Assembly: GCA_000621765.1 (NCBI GenBank)
Contig: JHXJ01000002.1
Coordinates: 151,036-215,035 of the forward strand
From: Ruminococcaceae bacterium AB4001
Lineage (GTDB): Bacteria; Bacillota; Clostridia; Saccharofermentanales; Saccharofermentanaceae
Direction of reading: 5' to 3'
Length of the DNA stretch: 64,000 nt
A program made the translations under genes and the position numbers. Of this stretch, positions 1 through 6,718 are shown in pieces (positions within the stretch are counted from its first letter, which is position 1; every line of letters begins with the position of its first letter). The notes under the pieces are model-generated. The model was not told the origin of the DNA, made no database searches, and saw nothing but the letters and a program-made list of their open reading frames with translations.

Positions 1-1
1 T

Positions 2-646
2 CTCAGGATCTCCGGCAGCCACAGGATCATCGTATCCGAAGAGCGCCGCAAGAAGTCCGCAGAGATTTGGGATAACATCGAGGAAGGCAAGCACTATACA
101 GGTGTTGTCAGAAGCCTCGTTGAATTCGGTGCATTCATCGATATCGGCGGTGTTGACGGACTCGTTCACGTTTCCGAACTCTCATGGAGCCGCAACGCTA
201 AGCCTGCTGACGTTCTTAAGGTTGGCCAGGAGATCGATGTTTATGTTAAGTCTTTCGACAAGGAGACAAAGAAGATCTCATTGGGCTACAAGAAGCTCGA
301 GGACGATCCTTACTACAACATCGAAGAGAGAATGCCTGTTGGCTGCATCGTTCAGGGTACTGTAGTACGTCTCACAAAGTTCGGTGCTTTCGTTCAGCTT
401 GAGCCCGACCTCGATGCTCTCTGCCATGTTTCTCAGATCTCTTCCAGAAGACTTGAGAAGCCTGAGGATGCTCTTTCAGTTGGTCAGGTAGTTCAGGCTA
501 AGGTTATCAAGATCGAACCCGATGCAAGAAGAATTTCCATCTCCATCAAGGAAGTTGCTCCTATCGATCCTGAGTACGAGCCTGCTGAGGAAGCTGCTGA
601 AGAGGCACCTGCTGAGGAAGCAGCTGAGTCCGGCGACGAAGCATAA
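2..646 (+). CDS. S1-domain RNA-binding protein (ribosomal protein S1-like), 3' part
   Basis: The reading frame is open from the window edge, so the N-terminus is missing. Two S1 (OB-fold) RNA-binding repeats are visible: one around 86-200, with the hallmark stretch EFGAFIDIGGVDGLVHVSEL, and one around 341-450 (KFGAFVQLEPDLDALCHVSQ). The tail of a preceding repeat lies at the very start. The protein ends in an acidic Ala/Glu-rich tail (PAEEAAEEAPAEEAAE). In the family these repeats bind mRNA on the 30S subunit. Clostridia carry this either as a stand-alone rpsA product or fused behind IspH, and the missing 5' part prevents a choice. A hairpin follows the stop codon, so the gene probably ends its transcription unit. 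Confidence 0.85.
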   Translation, partial: LRISGSHRIIVSEERRKKSAEIWDNIEEGKHYTGVVRSLVEFGAFIDIGGVDGLVHVSELSWSRNAKPADVLKVGQEIDVYVKSFDKETKKISLGYKKLEDDPYYNIEERMPVGCIVQGTVVRLTKFGAFVQLEPDLDALCHVSQISSRRLEKPEDALSVGQVVQAKVIKIEPDARRISISIKEVAPIDPEYEPAEEAAEEAPAEEAAESGDEA

Positions 647-669
647 GTTATAAGTTAAGCTAACTTTTA

Positions 670-700
670 GGGCTGTCACTTGTTGTGGCAGCTCTATTAA
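670..700 (+). terminator. Probable intrinsic terminator after the S1-domain gene
   Basis: A ten-base-pair stem (GGGCTGTCAC against GTGGCAGCTC, with G-U pairs) has a short TTGTT loop and is followed by an AT-rich but not pure T tract. From here to the first tRNA at 893 I see only AT-rich DNA and no convincing gene. Confidence 0.55.
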
Positions 701-892
701 TTTGATCCCAGGCATCTGTGTTCAAAACAAGATTCAGCTATATACGGAACCATTATTATTTGCAGGACTGATATCCAATCCATTAAGCCTTTTCAAGCTG
801 ATGCCGGATGATTTTTATATAACCTGCAATTTGAACTTGCATATTTTTATTTGTTGTAATAATATTATTAGGCTTGTTAGAGGAAACCTCAT

Positions 893-968
893 CGGGGTGT
901 GGCTCAGGTGGTAGAGTGCCTGCTTCGGGAGCAGGAGGCCGTGGGTTCAAGTCCCGCCACTCCGACCA
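893..968 (+). tRNA. tRNA-Pro (anticodon CGG)
   Basis: A full cloverleaf can be drawn. The acceptor stem pairs CGGGGTG with CACTCCG and the CCA end is encoded. The D arm is at 902-918. The anticodon stem is CCTGC/GCAGG around a seven-base loop TTCGGGA, giving CGG at 926-928, and the T arm contains GTTCAAG. It reads CCG codons. It is followed 27 bases later by a near-identical tRNA with a different anticodon, so the pair looks like a tandem duplication. Confidence 0.95.
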
Positions 969-995
969 ATTATTTCTTTAACATTGCGTGATCAT

Positions 996-1072
996 CGGGG
1001 TGTAGCTCAGGTGGCTAGAGTGCTTGCTTAGGGAGCAAGAGGTCGTGGGTTCAAGTCCCGTCACTCCGACCA
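996..1072 (+). tRNA. tRNA-Pro (anticodon AGG, A34)
   Basis: The cloverleaf has the same acceptor stem and T arm as the preceding tRNA, plus an encoded CCA. The anticodon stem is CTTGC/GCAAG around the loop TTAGGGA, so the anticodon is AGG at 1030-1032. An adenosine at wobble position 34 is uncommon in bacteria, where A34 is normally confined to tRNA-Arg(ACG) and deaminated to inosine by TadA. The gene differs from its neighbour by only a handful of bases. A strong terminator follows, so the two tRNAs form one short unit. Confidence 0.95.
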
Positions 1073-1084
1073 TTACTCAAAAAG

Positions 1085-1118
1085 ATAACCTTCGTACTTT
1101 GTACGGAGGTTATTTTTT
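1085..1118 (+). terminator. Intrinsic terminator of the tRNA-Pro pair
   Basis: A 13-bp stem (ATAACCTTCGTAC against GTACGGAGGTTAT, one G-U pair) with a three-base TTT loop is followed immediately by six T residues, the classical rho-independent form. Confidence 0.9.
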
Positions 1119-1139
1119 ATCAATACTGTTTTAACTGTA

Positions 1140-1148
1140 TGATATAAT
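1140..1148 (+). promoter_or_regulatory. Extended -10 promoter (TGATATAAT) for the surface-protein gene
   Basis: A perfect TATAAT at 1143-1148 is preceded by TGA, giving the extended -10 pattern TGnTATAAT. No good -35 box lies 17 bp upstream, as is usual for extended -10 promoters. Transcription would start near 1155, leaving a leader of about 165 nt before the ATG at 1320. Confidence 0.6.
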
Positions 1149-1255
1149 CCAACTGTTCAGGTGGTTTTTATTCTTGAAAGGTTAACAACAATGATTACCG
1201 GAAGGAAAAGTTCTCTGTCAGTCAAGTATAAGATTGTTTTATAAACATTGTTGCT

Positions 1256-1297
1256 AACGCAGTTTGCTTATGTAATGAGCAGGCTGCGTTTTTGTTT
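1256..1297 (+). promoter_or_regulatory. Terminator-like hairpin in the 5' leader of the surface-protein gene
   Basis: AACGCAG (1256-1262) pairs with CTGCGTT (1284-1290). An inner TGCT/AGCA helix is present, and the outer stem is followed directly by TTTTTGTTTT. It lies downstream of the extended -10 promoter and only about ten bases before the Shine-Dalgarno AGGAGG at 1308-1313, so it is inside the leader and not at a gene end. An alternative helix pairs 1181-1193 with 1246-1258 (12 of 13 positions) and overlaps the first three bases of the hairpin arm. This suggests, without proof, an attenuation-type switch. Confidence 0.45.
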
Positions 1298-1319
1298 TGA
1301 AAAAAACAGGAGGATCAGT

Positions 1320-2876
1320 ATGGCGAATGGAAAAATGAAACAGATCGTAAGTAAGATAATGATAGGCACATTTGCTGCAGCAGCAAGTTTCTTATTGTTA
1401 TCAAATCTCCCTACAGTAAGCGTTCCGGTTAATGCTGATTCAGAAGTGGCTATCAATGAGGAGAATTTCCCTGATGAGAATTTTAGAAAATATGTATCTG
1501 ACGACTGTGATAAAAATAAAAACGGTTACTTAAGCAGTAGCGAGATAGCTGAAAAGACTAGCATTGATGTCTATAACAAAGGAATATCAAGCTTAAAGGG
1601 TATAGAGCATTTTACTGCGCTAACTAAACTTAATTGCCAAGCCAACCAATTAACTAGTCTCGATGTTAGTAAATGTACATCATTGAAAACTATTTATTGC
1701 AGCAATAACCAACTAACAAGTATCGATATCAGTAAGAATACAGAGTTGTCTTATTTTTTTTGCGACAATAACCAACTAACAAGTATCGATATCAGTAAGA
1801 ATACAGAGTTGTCTCAGTTTTCTTGCGGCCACAATCCACTTACGAGCCTCGATGTCTGCAAGAATACAAAGCTGAATTATCTTTGGTGCAGCAATAGCAA
1901 TCTTACGAGCCTCGATGTTAGTATGTGTACTTCACTTGTATGTCTTGAATGTTCCTATAACCAACTTTCAAAGCTCGATGTAAGTAAGTGTACTGCTCTG
2001 GTAGAACTATATTGCTATGATAACCAACTAACAAGCCTTGATGTTAGCAAGAATACTGCATTGACTCATCTTGCATGCTTCAACAACAAAATATTAAAGA
2101 TATGTATTGGTAATTGCAGCAGTCTGTTGGACACATATGCTGTCGGCGAGAATACTACTGATAATTATTATAGAATTCCTGATACAGCTGTTAAGTATAT
2201 TGATTATCAAAACTATATACTTATAGACCGCCAGGTAAGGTTTTTTACATCTATTCTTGAACCTGGTTGGAATAAAGATAATGGAGACTGGATCTACATC
2301 TTTGATAATGAATCATTTGCAACTGGCTGGCAGCAGATAAATCACACATGGTATTTCTTCGATGAAATAGGCATTATGCAGACCGGCTGGGTCAAAGAAG
2401 GCGATACATGGTACTATCTGAAATCATCAGGTGCGATGGTTACTGGCTGGCTGGAGATTAATGGCCTCTGGTACTATTTCGGAACTAACGGAAAGATGAG
2501 GACCGGATGGGTCGAAGTCGGAGGAGTATGGTATTACCTGAAATCTTCAGGTGCCATGGTTACATTCTGGCAAGAGATAGACGGTGTCTGGTACTACTTC
2601 GGTTCTAACGGAAAGATGGTAAAAGGATGGCAGACGATCGGCGGCAAGGATTATTACTTTAAGACAAATGGCTCGATGGCTTCTGATGAATATATCGACG
2701 GTTATTATCTGGATAAGAGCGGCGAATGGACTTACAAGCCCAGAGCTTCCTGGAAGAAGGATTCGAAGGGCTGGTACTATCAGGATACAGCAGGCTGGTA
2801 TCCGAGAGACTGCGACGTAAAGATCAACGGTAAGCTCTATAACTTCAATGCTGAAGGTTACTGCACGAATCCGTAA
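1320..2876 (+). CDS. Secreted EF-hand/LRR protein with C-terminal cell-wall-binding repeats
   Basis: The ATG at 1320 is chosen because AGGAGG lies six bases upstream; it gives 518 residues. In order: a signal peptide of about 39 residues ending PVNA; a cap with the EF-hand-like loop DKNKNGYLSSSE; about nine 21-residue leucine-rich repeats of the form LTSLDVSKNTxLxxLxC with a recurrent Cys; about seven CWBRs of the GW...WYYF...G.M.TGW type; and a C-terminal module ending GWYPRDCDVKINGKLYNF. CWBRs bind choline or related wall polymers in known proteins, so the product is probably surface-attached. The LRR half is AT-rich (17 of 60 G+C in line 1681-1740) and the CWBR half is not (28 of 60 in 2401-2460). 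The ligand of the LRR part is unknown. Confidence 0.85.
   Translation: MANGKMKQIVSKIMIGTFAAAASFLLLSNLPTVSVPVNADSEVAINEENFPDENFRKYVSDDCDKNKNGYLSSSEIAEKTSIDVYNKGISSLKGIEHFTALTKLNCQANQLTSLDVSKCTSLKTIYCSNNQLTSIDISKNTELSYFFCDNNQLTSIDISKNTELSQFSCGHNPLTSLDVCKNTKLNYLWCSNSNLTSLDVSMCTSLVCLECSYNQLSKLDVSKCTALVELYCYDNQLTSLDVSKNTALTHLACFNNKILKICIGNCSSLLDTYAVGENTTDNYYRIPDTAVKYIDYQNYILIDRQVRFFTSILEPGWNKDNGDWIYIFDNESFATGWQQINHTWYFFDEIGIMQTGWVKEGDTWYYLKSSGAMVTGWLEINGLWYYFGTNGKMRTGWVEVGGVWYYLKSSGAMVTFWQEIDGVWYYFGSNGKMVKGWQTIGGKDYYFKTNGSMASDEYIDGYYLDKSGEWTYKPRASWKKDSKGWYYQDTAGWYPRDCDVKINGKLYNFNAEGYCTNP
1703..1814 (+). repeat. Exact 49-bp direct repeat within the LRR coding region
   Basis: The 49 bases at 1703-1751 recur without change at 1766-1814, a 63-bp offset equal to one 21-residue LRR unit. 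The flanking bases differ. Identity at the DNA level points to a recent unit duplication or gene conversion in the LRR array. Confidence 0.9.
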
Positions 2877-2898
2877 AAAAGCAGTTTTTTGTATCTGC

Positions 2899-2927
2899 TT
2901 GACGTATATACGCGGTGCGGATATACT
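2899..2927 (+). promoter_or_regulatory. SigmaA-type promoter of higBA with overlapping inverted repeat
   Basis: TTGACG (2899-2904) and TATACT (2922-2927) are separated by exactly 17 bp. An inverted repeat GTATAT-N11-ATATAC (2904-2926) lies across the spacer and -10, the expected place for the operator of a self-repressing antitoxin. The predicted transcription start, about seven bases past the -10, falls on or next to the ATG at 2934. Confidence 0.75.
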
Positions 2928-2933
2928 ATACAT

Positions 2934-3215
2934 ATGATTAAGAGCTTTGCTGATAAAGAAAAAGAAAAGATATTTAATCAGGAGTTTTCTAAAAAGCTGC
3001 CTCGATCTATTCAAGGAGTTGCCTTGCGAAAGCTTATTATGATGAATAATGCTGAAGTTATCGAAGATTTAAGAGTTCCTCCTGCAAATCGTTTGGAACA
3101 GTTGAAAGGTGATAGAAGAGGACAATATAGCATTCGCATCAACGATCAATATCGGATTTGCTTTAAGTATATTGATCACAACTGCTACGAAGTAGAGATA
3201 GTTGATTATCATTAA
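2934..3215 (+). CDS. higB: HigB-type (RelE-superfamily) mRNA-interferase toxin
   Basis: 93 residues from the ATG at 2934. The sequence has the typical HigB start MIKSFADKEKEKIF, the middle segment LRVPPANRLEQLKGDRRGQY and the core SIRINDQYRICF. Family members are ribosome-dependent RNases that cleave mRNA and are neutralised by the HigA antitoxin encoded just downstream. The in-frame TTG at 2889 would add a non-homologous extension running through the promoter, so it is rejected. No Shine-Dalgarno precedes the ATG, and the promoter places the transcription start at this codon, so the mRNA is probably leaderless. Toxin-before-antitoxin order is normal for higBA. Activity is inferred from family only. 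Confidence 0.88.
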   Translation: MIKSFADKEKEKIFNQEFSKKLPRSIQGVALRKLIMMNNAEVIEDLRVPPANRLEQLKGDRRGQYSIRINDQYRICFKYIDHNCYEVEIVDYH

Positions 3216-3228
3216 CGAGGTTGTAACT

Positions 3229-3522
3229 ATGGATAATAAGATAAAAACACCTACAATAGGACAGATACTCAAAGAAGAATTCCTGGAGCCTCTTGATATT
3301 ACTGCTTACCGCTTGGCTAAAGATATCGGAGTTCCGTCTTCCAGAGTATTGGAAATACTGCATGACAGGAGAAAGATTACTCCGGATACTTCACTGAGAT
3401 TGGCTAAGTATTTCGGATTATCGGACAAGTATTTTCTAAATCTTCAAAATGATATTGATATTAGGCTTCTAAAGGAGAATCAGAAAGAGGAATTCGATAA
3501 GATTATTCCTTATTCTGCTTAA
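3229..3522 (+). CDS. higA: HigA-type antitoxin (XRE/HTH DNA-binding)
   Basis: 97 residues from ATG 3229, which has GAGG at 3217-3220 and lies 13 bases after the higB stop. A helix-turn-helix occupies roughly residues 20-65 (ITAYRLAKDIGVPSSRVLEI, then a recognition segment with RRKITPDTSLRLAKYFG), the standard VapI/HigA fold. The family binds the toxin and represses its own promoter. The inverted repeat at 2904-2926 is the obvious candidate operator. A longer start near 3202 lies inside higB and has no ribosome-binding site. Confidence 0.9.
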   Translation: MDNKIKTPTIGQILKEEFLEPLDITAYRLAKDIGVPSSRVLEILHDRRKITPDTSLRLAKYFGLSDKYFLNLQNDIDIRLLKENQKEEFDKIIPYSA

Positions 3523-3576
3523 TCTTAAACGGATATTTATATTGAAACCTTGTAATGCTGTTGCATGGTTTTTATA

Positions 3577-3585
3577 TGCTATAAT
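3577..3585 (+). promoter_or_regulatory. Extended -10 promoter (TGCTATAAT) for the thyA group
   Basis: A perfect TATAAT at 3580-3585 is preceded by TGC. It lies 31 bases before the thyA start codon and after the higA stop, so it can drive thyA, the phosphatase gene and folA. No strong -35 is present at the right distance. Confidence 0.6.
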
Positions 3586-3616
3586 CGAAACATTACTAAA
3601 AAGGCGGTGGATTCCT

Positions 3617-4450
3617 ATGAGCCGGGCAGATGATATTTTCGATGAGAACATTAGAACGATCCTTAATTCAGGCTATTCGACCATTAATGACAAGGTAAGG
3701 CCGCATTGGGCAGACGACGGCGCGCCCGCTTATACTTATAAGGCATTTGCGATCGTTAACCGTTATAACCTGGCAGAGGAATTCCCGATGTTCACCCAGC
3801 GCTGGATCAACTTTAAGGCTGCTGTAGATGAGCTTTTGTGGATATGGCAGAAGAAGTCGAATAATGTAAACGACCTGAATTCTCATATCTGGGATGCATG
3901 GGCTGATGAGACAGGCTCTATCGGCAAGGCTTACGGATATCAGCTTGGCGTAAAGCATAAGTATAAGGAAGGCGAGTTCGACCAGGTCGACCGTGTCCTT
4001 TATGACCTTAAGAACAACCCGTCCTCTAGGCGCATCATGACTAATATTTACGTGCATCAGGATCTTTCAGAGATGCACCTTTATCCCTGTGCATACTCAA
4101 TGACATTCAATGTTACCGGCAATAAGCTCAATGCCATCCTCAATCAGAGGAGCAACGACATGCTCGTTGCTAATGCCTGGAATGTGTGCCAGTATGCGGT
4201 CCTCGTTCATCTTATGGCAAGATGTTCAGGTCTTGAAGTCGGTGAGTTCGTCCACGTGATCGCTGATGCGCACATCTACGACAGACATGTTGATATCGTT
4301 AAGGAACTGATCGAGATGCCGAAGTATCCGGCTCCGAAGCTCGTTCTTGATGAAGGCATTACTGATTTCTATCAGTTCACTACAGACAATATCAGACTCG
4401 AAGGCTATGAGGCAGGTCCTAAGATCAAGGGCATTCCCGTTGCAGTCTGA
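3617..4450 (+). CDS. thyA: Thymidylate synthase
   Basis: 277 residues from ATG 3617, preceded by AAGGCGGTGG. Family landmarks are the phosphate-binding SSRRIM segment (the double Arg), the catalytic Cys at about residue 158 in YPCAYSMTFNV, the NVCQYAVLVH segment and the nucleotide-binding ADAHIYDRHVDIV motif near the C-terminus. The enzyme methylates dUMP to dTMP using methylene-tetrahydrofolate and releases dihydrofolate. Dihydrofolate reductase is encoded two genes downstream, closing the cycle. The upstream in-frame extension to 3542 has no ribosome-binding site. The sequence is somewhat divergent from the E. coli enzyme but retains the core motifs. Confidence 0.9.
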   Translation: MSRADDIFDENIRTILNSGYSTINDKVRPHWADDGAPAYTYKAFAIVNRYNLAEEFPMFTQRWINFKAAVDELLWIWQKKSNNVNDLNSHIWDAWADETGSIGKAYGYQLGVKHKYKEGEFDQVDRVLYDLKNNPSSRRIMTNIYVHQDLSEMHLYPCAYSMTFNVTGNKLNAILNQRSNDMLVANAWNVCQYAVLVHLMARCSGLEVGEFVHVIADAHIYDRHVDIVKELIEMPKYPAPKLVLDEGITDFYQFTTDNIRLEGYEAGPKIKGIPVAV

Positions 4451-4466
4451 TCACGGCGGTATTTGA

Positions 4467-5180
4467 ATGAAGTTAATATTCATAAGGCACGGGGATCCTG
4501 ATTACGAGAAGGATTCCTTAACTGAAAAAGGCTGGCGCGAGGCTGAGATCCTCGCAAAACGCGTAGCTACATGGGACATAAAGCAGATATACTGTTCGCC
4601 TTTGGGCAGAGCTAAGGATACCTGTTCCGTTTCTCTTAAAGCGACCGGCAGGGAAGCCATAACCTGTGACTGGCTTAAGGAATTCTATTACAGGATCTGG
4701 GACGAGAAAGAGCAGGACTGGACTATCGCCTGGGACTTTTATCCGAGAGATTTCAACGGCAGAGACGATCTTCACGACAAGAATCTCTGGGCGGAGACTG
4801 AGATAATGAAGACGGGTGATATCGCAGCTCATGCCAAAGAAGTCTTTGACGGCTTTGACGCGCTTCTCGAAAAGCACGGCTATACGAGAAATGACAAAGG
4901 TTTTTACGACGTGGCCGAGCACAATGACGATAACATCGTGTTCTTCTGTCATTTCGGAGTTACGGGCCTGATAATGAGCCACCTGATAGGCGTAGCGGCA
5001 CCTGTTATCTGGCAGGGCATGATGATGGCACCTACATCTATAACGGTAATGGGTTCGGAAGAAAGGATTCCCGGAGAAGCAAGTTTCAGAGTACAGACTT
5101 TTGCTGATTCCAGGCATCTTTTGGAAGCAGGAGAACCGATATCCTCTTCGGGATACTTCACACAACTTTTTGAGGGGTAA
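4467..5180 (+). CDS. Histidine phosphatase family protein (phosphoglycerate mutase-like)
   Basis: 237 residues. The N-terminal IFIRHGDPDY holds the catalytic RHG motif (residues 7-9), and the second conserved His lies in FFCHFGV. YCSPLGRAKDT is the conserved arginine segment. Members remove phosphate through a phospho-histidine intermediate and act on substrates from sugar phosphates to cobalamin precursors, so the substrate cannot be assigned here. It lies between thyA and folA with very short gaps and is probably co-transcribed with them, which hints at a nucleotide or folate-linked phosphate ester. Confidence 0.85.
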   Translation: MKLIFIRHGDPDYEKDSLTEKGWREAEILAKRVATWDIKQIYCSPLGRAKDTCSVSLKATGREAITCDWLKEFYYRIWDEKEQDWTIAWDFYPRDFNGRDDLHDKNLWAETEIMKTGDIAAHAKEVFDGFDALLEKHGYTRNDKGFYDVAEHNDDNIVFFCHFGVTGLIMSHLIGVAAPVIWQGMMMAPTSITVMGSEERIPGEASFRVQTFADSRHLLEAGEPISSSGYFTQLFEG

Positions 5181-5185
5181 TAAAC

Positions 5186-5677
5186 ATGATCGCAATCTCA
5201 GCAGTAGATAGAAATTGGGCAATCGGTAACCAGGGAAAGCTCCTTATCTCTTTGCCTGAAGACCAGAAGGGCGTATTCAAGAAATACACCGCCGGACACA
5301 CAGTCGTTTACGGAAGAAAGACGCTTGAGACTTTTCCGGGACAGAGACTTCTTCCTAACCGTGTTAATGTCATAATGTCCAGAAGCTTTGATTATGAGAA
5401 GGATGGAGCCATGATCCTTCATTCCGCATCCGAGCTTGAGGATTTTCTCGCGCTTACTTCCGATGAAGTATATCTCATAGGCGGTGCTTCACTTTACAAC
5501 TCTCTTATCGGACTTTGCGATAAGGCAATAATCACAAGCATTAGAGCTGAATTTGAGGCTGACTGCTGGTTCCCGAATCTTGATGAGGATCCCGAGTGGG
5601 AGCTCGAGGAGGAAGAGCCACCCGTAATGAGCGAAAAGGGCGTCGAGTTCACGGTAAAGCACTATAAGAGGAAGTAA
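5186..5677 (+). CDS. folA: Dihydrofolate reductase
   Basis: 163 residues, a typical length. The start MIAISAVDRNWAIGNQGKLL carries the substrate-loop motif, VVYGRKTLETFPG is the NADPH-binding segment, and VYLIGGASLYNSL is the conserved GG motif. It reduces dihydrofolate to tetrahydrofolate, restoring what thymidylate synthase consumes. The gene begins five bases after the phosphatase stop, so it is translated from the same message. An intrinsic terminator follows at 5739. Confidence 0.93.
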   Translation: MIAISAVDRNWAIGNQGKLLISLPEDQKGVFKKYTAGHTVVYGRKTLETFPGQRLLPNRVNVIMSRSFDYEKDGAMILHSASELEDFLALTSDEVYLIGGASLYNSLIGLCDKAIITSIRAEFEADCWFPNLDEDPEWELEEEEPPVMSEKGVEFTVKHYKRK

Positions 5678-5738
5678 TACCGGTAGCTGGAGCGTAAACT
5701 GCAGGCATAAATTGAAAGCTGCATATATATAATAAATT

Positions 5739-5764
5739 AGCCCTTGCGTTGACAGGGGCTTTTT
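5739..5764 (+). terminator. Intrinsic terminator of the thyA-folA group
   Basis: AGCCCTTG pairs with CAGGGGCT (one G-U pair) across a six-base loop and is followed by five T residues. The loop and 3' arm contain TTGACA, which may also be the -35 of the next promoter. Confidence 0.8.
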
Positions 5765-5775
5765 GTTAGAATACT
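5749..5775 (+). promoter_or_regulatory. Candidate rpsB promoter overlapping the upstream terminator
   Basis: A perfect TTGACA -35 (5749-5754) lies within the terminator hairpin. The best -10 candidate, AATACT (5770-5775), is only 15 bp away and matches four of six positions, so the promoter call is tentative. Confidence 0.35.
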
Positions 5776-5790
5776 CGAGCATAAAAATCA

Positions 5791-5846
5791 CGCATACATT
5801 CCGACTGTGGCCAATTTTGAGCTGAATATTACTTTTGATGTATGCG
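5791..5846 (+). promoter_or_regulatory. Long hairpin in the rpsB 5' leader (possible S2 autoregulatory site)
   Basis: CGCATACAT (5791-5799) is perfectly complementary to ATGTATGCG (5838-5846). The helix closes about 40 bases of leader and ends 25 bases before the rpsB start codon. Ribosomal protein S2 represses its own message through the leader in E. coli; a similar role here is inference from position only. Confidence 0.4.
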
Positions 5847-5871
5847 GAAGAAAGAACAGGAGGATTATTTT

Positions 5872-6681
5872 ATGCCAGTTATTTTAATGAAGCAGCTTCT
5901 TGAAGCAGGCGTACACTTCGGTCACCAGACACGTCGTTGGAACCCTAAGATGTCCGAGTACATCTTCACGGAGCGTAACTCAATCCACATCATCGATTTG
6001 CAGAAGACAGTCAAGAAGGTCGACGAGGCCTATGACGCTATGCGCGAGCTCGCTGAGAAGGGTGATATCCTTTTCGTAGGTACAAAGAAGCAGGCTCAGG
6101 ATTCCATCAAGGAAGAAGCTCAGCGTTGCGGACAGTTCTATGTTAACTATCGTTGGCTCGGTGGTACTCTCACAAACTTCGTAACGATCAAGAAGAGAGT
6201 TGCAAGACTTGAAGAGCTCCGCAGAATGGAAGCTGACGGTTCTTTCGAACTCAGAACAAAGAAGGAAGTTGCTAAGCTTAAGCTCGAGATGACAAAGCTC
6301 GACCAGAACCTCGGCGGTATCGTTGGTATGGTTAAGCTCCCTGCAGCTCTTTTCATCGTTGATACAAAGAAAGAGCACAATGCAGTTGCAGAAGCTAAGA
6401 GACTTGGTATCCCGATCATCGCTATCGTTGATACAAACTGCGATCCTGATGAAGTTGACTATGTAATCCCTGGTAACGACGATGCTATCCGTGCAGTTAA
6501 GCTCATCACAGCTAAGATGGCTGACGCTGTTATCGAAGCTCATCAGGGTGAGGATGCTACATCCGAGGGTATGGATCTTGATTCCGCTGAGGCACAGGCT
6601 GCTACAGCAGAGGTTGCTGAAGAGCAGGCTGCTGAGGCTTCTGAAGACAAGTCCATCGAAGAGATCGCTTCTGAGTCTTAA
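5872..6681 (+). CDS. rpsB: 30S ribosomal protein S2
   Basis: 269 residues from ATG 5872, with AGGAGG just upstream; the in-frame extension to 5842 has none. Characteristic S2 segments are [19 protein letters not shown] at the N-terminus, [10 protein letters not shown] in the middle, and [20 protein letters not shown] and [13 protein letters not shown] further on. S2 joins the 30S subunit late and is needed to recruit S1. An acidic Ala/Glu-rich tail of about 45 residues extends beyond the usual core, like that of the S1-domain protein at the start of the window. tsf follows after 37 bases, the near-universal pairing. Confidence 0.97.
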   Translation: MPVILMKQLLEAGVHFGHQTRRWNPKMSEYIFTERNSIHIIDLQKTVKKVDEAYDAMRELAEKGDILFVGTKKQAQDSIKEEAQRCGQFYVNYRWLGGTLTNFVTIKKRVARLEELRRMEADGSFELRTKKEVAKLKLEMTKLDQNLGGIVGMVKLPAALFIVDTKKEHNAVAEAKRLGIPIIAIVDTNCDPDEVDYVIPGNDDAIRAVKLITAKMADAVIEAHQGEDATSEGMDLDSAEAQAATAEVAEEQAAEASEDKSIEEIASES

Positions 6682-6718
6682 TTCAAATCTTAACTAAAAA
6701 TCGAAAAGGAGAATATAT

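Noticed and set aside
702..914. A 70-codon open frame before the tRNAs
   Set aside because: It runs into the tRNA-Pro gene, has no ribosome-binding site and no recognisable protein sequence.
1155..1319. Known riboswitch class (c-di-GMP, T-box, S-box) in the surface-protein leader
   Set aside because: None of the conserved core sequences of those classes is present; only the terminator-like hairpin and a competing helix are supported.
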